Below, one piece after another: positions 60,860 to 64,000 of a stretch of 64,000 nucleotides of DNA. The notes beneath the pieces are model-generated. The model did not search any database. It had not been told where the DNA came from and saw only the letters and a program-made list of their open reading frames with translations. Each line of letters starts with the position of its first letter. The first letter of the stretch is position 1. The position numbers and the translations under genes were made by a program. This DNA comes from Roseimaritima ulvae (GTDB taxonomy: Bacteria; Planctomycetota; Planctomycetia; Pirellulales; Pirellulaceae): the NCBI RefSeq assembly GCF_008065135.1, contig NZ_CP042914.1, positions 1 to 64,000 of the forward strand, read 5' to 3'.

Positions 60860-61783
60860 ATGTCGGAATCTGAATCGCCGCCGCCATTGGTTTTGTTGAC
60901 CGGAGCCACGGGATACATCGGCAGCCGCTTGCTAACTGGCTTGCAAGACCAGCACATCAATGTCCGCTGTTTGGCTCGCAGCCCCGATGACCTGCCCGAC
61001 GATTTGGCGTCGACCACCGAGGTGTTTCAGGGCGACGTGTTGAAGCCCGATTCACTGTCGGAAGTGATGACCGGAGTGACGACGGCGTATTACCTGATCC
61101 ACTTGATGGGATCGGGGGCAGGCTTTCAAGAACTGGATCGGGAAGCGGCGGAGAATTTTGGGTTGGCTGCCAAAGCCGCCGGCGTGCAACGCATTATATA
61201 TATGGGCGGCCTGGGCGATGAATCGGATCCCCAGTTGTCGCCGCATCTGCGCAGCCGTCACGAGGTAGGCCAGATCCTCTGCAGCAGCGGCGTGGAAACG
61301 ATCGAGTTCCGGGCCTCGGTGGTGATCGGCAACGGCAGCCTTTCCTTTGATTTGATCCAGTCGCTGACGAACCGCTTGCCGGTGATGATCTGTCCACGCT
61401 GGCTGGCCACTCCCACCCAGCCGATCGCGGTCAGTGACGTGCTGGACTATCTGCTGGCCGCTCGGGAACTACCACCCGGGGATAGCCGCATCTTCGAAAT
61501 CGGCAGCAGCGATGTCGTCACCTATGGAGAATTGATTCAGATCTATGCGCGGCTCAAGGGGCTTCGTCGCTGGCTGGTTTCCGTGCCGTTGTTGACGCCC
61601 TACTTGTCCAGCTTGTGGTTGGGTCTGGTCACGCCGGCTTCGGCCGAAGTCGGTAGGCACCTGATCGAAGGATTAAAAAATCCCACCGTCGTCAAGGACG
61701 ATTCGGCCCTCGATGCGTTTTCGATCCGCCCCCTGGGCGTCGAGCAAGCCATGCGGCAAGCTCTCGAAGAAGAGCAATCGTAG
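60860..61783 (+). CDS. NAD(P)-binding SDR/NmrA-like oxidoreductase
   Basis: 307 residues, ATG preceded by GAGGGAAG. LLTGATGYIGSRLLTGL near residues 12-28 is the Rossmann glycine motif. CLARSP, FQGDVLKPDSL and YYLIHLMGSGAGFQELDREAAENFGLAAKAAGVQRIIYMGGLG follow as in atypical extended SDR proteins. The C-terminal half (SDVLDYLLAAREL, FEIGSSDVVTYGELIQIYARLKG) fits the NmrA/epimerase-like group that often carries a DUF2867 domain, absent here. Substrate unknown. The stop TAG is the TAG of a GCCA-loop hairpin repeat. Confidence 0.86.
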   Translation: MSESESPPPLVLLTGATGYIGSRLLTGLQDQHINVRCLARSPDDLPDDLASTTEVFQGDVLKPDSLSEVMTGVTTAYYLIHLMGSGAGFQELDREAAENFGLAAKAAGVQRIIYMGGLGDESDPQLSPHLRSRHEVGQILCSSGVETIEFRASVVIGNGSLSFDLIQSLTNRLPVMICPRWLATPTQPIAVSDVLDYLLAARELPPGDSRIFEIGSSDVVTYGELIQIYARLKGLRRWLVSVPLLTPYLSSLWLGLVTPASAEVGRHLIEGLKNPTVVKDDSALDAFSIRPLGVEQAMRQALEEEQS

Positions 61784-62236
61784 CCGAATTCGCCAGAATT
61801 TGGATCGCGAGGCGGCTCGTCGAAACTCTGGCGAGTTCGGCAACGGCGTTTGGGCGTCAGCCTTTCCGGGCTGCCAAGCCGTAGCTACCGTCGCCAGACG
61901 GTGGGTTGCGCGCGCCGTCCAAACTCTGGCGAGTTCGGCTACGGCGTTTGGGCGTCAGCCTTTCCAGGCAGACAAGCCGTAGCTACCGTCGCCAGACGGT
62001 GGGTTGCGCGCGCCGTCCAAACTCTGGCGAGTTCGGCTACGGCGTTTGGGCGTCAGCCTTTCCGGGCTGCCAAGCCGTAGCTACCGTCGCCAGACGGTGG
62101 TTGCGCGCGCTGTCCAAACTCTGGCGAGTTCGGCTACGGCGTTTGGGCGTCAGCCTTTCCGGGCTGCCAAGCCGTAGCTACCGTCGCCAGACGGTGGTTG
62201 CGCGCGCCGTCCAAACTCTGGCGAGTTCGGCTACGA
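61780..62236. repeat. Tandem array of GCCA-loop hairpins, 97-98-base period
   Basis: Starts with a plus hairpin (61780-61803, stem AATTC/GAATT), then five copies of AAACTCTGGCGAGTTCGG at 61823, 61921, 62019, 62116 and 62213 (minus-type, stem AACTC/GAGTT). Between them are four plus hairpins (stem ACCGTC/GACGGT) in a conserved spacer with GCGTTTGGGCGTCAGCC and TTTCCGGGCTGCC. The intervals are 98, 98, 97 and 97 bases. It fills the SDR to DUF5060 gap; nothing else is seen there. Confidence 0.92.
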
Positions 62237-62341
62237 ATTGCCCTACGGGAGCTTCCCGCAACCATGTGGGTCTGTAGTGGTTATGATACGATCGATGCGA
62301 GCCAACCCCGGACCTCAAGATCTTGTAGGAAAGAATCTGAC

Positions 62342-64000
62342 ATGAAGACATCGTACGTTTGTTTGCTTGCGATTGCGCCTTGGTTTGCGGGCCTCCACGC
62401 TTTGGCAGCCGCTCAACAACCCATCGTCGACGAAGCCGTGATGTTCGCTGAAAAAGACGGCATGGTGGCGGTGGAAGCGGAACATTTTTTCAAGCAAACC
62501 GCGACCGATAAACGCGCCTTCTATCTAACGCACTCCGCACTCACCCCGGACGTCACCCCGGATGGCGACCCCCAGCACACGCCCGGCGCCAGCGGTGGGG
62601 CTTATTTGGAAATCTTGCCCGATACCCGTCGCACTCATGCCGACAAACTAATCCACGGTGAAAACTTTTCCCCACAGCCCGGCAAGCTGGCAGTGCTGCA
62701 CTACAAAATCCACTTCAGCAATCCCGGCAAATATTATGTCTGGGTCCGGGCTCACTCCACCGGCAGCGAAGACAATGGGTTGCACGTCGGACTCGACGGA
62801 CAGTGGCCCGAATCAGGTCAGCGGATGCAGTGGTGCGACGGCAAACATCAATGGACTTGGCAAAGTAAACAGCGCACGGAAAAACAACATTGCGGCGAAC
62901 CTTATAAGATTTTCGTAAACGTCACCAAAGCCGGTGTGCATACGGTTCAATTTTCGATGCGCGAAGACGGCTTTGAATTCGATAAATTTATCCTGACCAA
63001 GCAACGTGAATTGCCTCGGCCCACGGGCATCGGTCCCCGGGTGTCGCTGCATCAAGGCACCCTACCCAAAGCTTTCCCTTACGTTAAACCGTCGCAGATG
63101 GTCGCCGTGGTCGCCCAACCGGTGCCGGATAAAAACACCAACGCGGTCTCGCTGGATATGCCGGCCACCATGTTTGCCAAAGGAAAAACCTCGGGCTACT
63201 ACGCCCACAATCAATGGCTGGCGATCAATCCCGACCGCGACAAATCCGGGTTTGCCGAACGGACCTTCCCCTACCCCACCGGTCGCTACCATGTCACGCT
63301 GCAAACGGTGGGCGAAAACGATGGGCGGTCGAAGTATGAGGTTAGCGTCGACGGTGACAAGGTCGGTGACTACACCAACCCGCTGAGCGATCAAACCTAC
63401 GCAGACGGCGCGAAGTTCAACCACACTTGGCGAAACGTCGCGATCACCGAAGGAGCGATCATCAAAGTCGCTTCGACGATCGGTACCAACGACGGCAAAG
63501 AATTCAGTCGGGCCCGTTGGGCGGGGGTGCAGTTCGCGCCGGCCGACCGAGCTACCCGGCAAGCCGCCGCGCCGATGATCGCGGAACTGGCCAAGCAACA
63601 GACCGTCCGAGCCGATGCACGCACGCAGCGCGGCAGCCCCACCAAATCGGTTAGCGATCAACCGTTGCAGACACCGCGGGGCGCCGATGGTGATGGCACC
63701 GTCAGTATCGACGGTGAGAAAAAGACTTGGCACAAACTGACCCTAAACCTGGCCGGACCCTACGCCCACGAACAAGACAACGCTCCCAATCCCTTCACCG
63801 ACTATCGCCTGACGGTCACCTTCAAACATTCCGACGGCACGCAGTACACCGTGCCCGGCTACTTCGCTGCCGACGGGGACGCTGCCAACACATCGGCCGA
63901 ATCCGGTACGACTTGGCGAGCCCATTTTGCGCCCGATCGAACGGGTGCCTGGTCCTATCACGTGTCCTTCCAGCAGGGAAAACATGCGGCGTTGGATGCC
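62342..64000 (+). CDS. Exported DUF5060-containing protein, truncated at window end
   Basis: An open frame of 553 codons runs off the right edge without a stop, so it is partial. ATG with AGGAAAG upstream. Signal peptide SYVCLLAIAPWFAGLHALAA, then a carbohydrate-binding-like beta domain (VAVEAEHFFKQ, KYYVWVRAHSTG, DGFEFDKFIL), a second related domain (HVTLQTVGENDGRSKYEVSVDG), and from about residue 465 a DUF5060-type domain (WHKLTLNLAGPYAHE, YRLTVTFKHSDGTQYTVPGYFAADG, WRAHFAPDRTGAWSYHVSF). DUF5060 usually precedes a glycoside-hydrolase-like barrel, expected beyond the window. Likely polysaccharide degradation. Confidence 0.85.
   Translation, partial: MKTSYVCLLAIAPWFAGLHALAAAQQPIVDEAVMFAEKDGMVAVEAEHFFKQTATDKRAFYLTHSALTPDVTPDGDPQHTPGASGGAYLEILPDTRRTHADKLIHGENFSPQPGKLAVLHYKIHFSNPGKYYVWVRAHSTGSEDNGLHVGLDGQWPESGQRMQWCDGKHQWTWQSKQRTEKQHCGEPYKIFVNVTKAGVHTVQFSMREDGFEFDKFILTKQRELPRPTGIGPRVSLHQGTLPKAFPYVKPSQMVAVVAQPVPDKNTNAVSLDMPATMFAKGKTSGYYAHNQWLAINPDRDKSGFAERTFPYPTGRYHVTLQTVGENDGRSKYEVSVDGDKVGDYTNPLSDQTYADGAKFNHTWRNVAITEGAIIKVASTIGTNDGKEFSRARWAGVQFAPADRATRQAAAPMIAELAKQQTVRADARTQRGSPTKSVSDQPLQTPRGADGDGTVSIDGEKKTWHKLTLNLAGPYAHEQDNAPNPFTDYRLTVTFKHSDGTQYTVPGYFAADGDAANTSAESGTTWRAHFAPDRTGAWSYHVSFQQGKHAALDA

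Noticed and set aside
61780-62236. CRISPR array
   Set aside because: Units are 97-98 bases with near-identical spacers, each holding two different hairpins; CRISPR spacers would be unique and 30-40 bases, and no cas genes are present.

Overview
The window looks like the start of a planctomycete chromosome of the Pirellulaceae type (Rhodopirellula/Roseimaritima-like). Evidence: DUF1559 prepilin-like proteins with H-x9-DG motifs, a DUF1592-type cytochrome gene next to a DUF1552 gene, a giant protein opening with the LEDRILLSATP motif, a Tat-exported Gfo/Idh/MocA oxidoreductase, secreted glycoside hydrolases, and many short palindromic repeats between genes. Base 1 is the ATG of dnaA, so the window probably begins at the conventional chromosome origin.

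Layout. 1-4102: replication and housekeeping block dnaA, a probable oriC with DnaA boxes, dnaN, dciA (DUF721) and punA. 4267-15389: a DUF1592 + DUF1552 pair, a TPR/GT9-like protein, cyclopropane-fatty-acid synthase, a DUF1559 + lipoprotein pair, a lipase-like hydrolase and a DnaQ-like exonuclease with BRCT. 15706-49002: a large accessory region in which two paralogous export operons point away from each other. Operon A (minus, 22314 to 15706) encodes TolC, HlyD, a GAF-like/HlyD fusion and a PqqD-like/M50/HlyD fusion. Operon B (plus, 40861 to 49002) has the same order plus a shortened SecA-like ATPase after TolC. Between them lie a cyclic-nucleotide-domain Ser/Thr kinase, a GGDEF + HD protein, an RpfG-type HD-GYP response regulator, a hybrid histidine kinase, a 2843-residue DUF4347/cadherin surface protein and a four-helix-bundle S23-family gene. 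No ABC transporter ATPase is present. 49353-57249 and 62342-64000: mostly secreted proteins (NIPSNAP, oxidoreductase, propeller glycosidase-like, M14 carboxypeptidase, GH97, DUF5060 protein). 58819-61783: a B12-binding protein with the CarH-type W-x9-EH signature near DUF1990 and SDR genes, possibly a light-response group.

Reading of the central region (inference): the signalling proteins, two of which share a periplasmic sensor design, could use c-di-GMP to control the giant surface protein, and the TolC/HlyD/M50 operons, one with a SecA-type motor, could export it or related substrates. This is the best candidate here for an undescribed system.

Repeats. At least five dispersed families fill the gaps. 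The commonest is a hairpin with constant loop GCCA and stems that covary between copies; it also forms a 98-bp tandem array at 61780-62236. Several repeats supply the stop codon of the preceding gene, one lies inside a coding N-terminus, and a GGGACAGAA-type repeat borders and partly encodes both ends of the S23 gene, like the ends of a small mobile cassette. No rRNA, tRNA or CRISPR array was seen.
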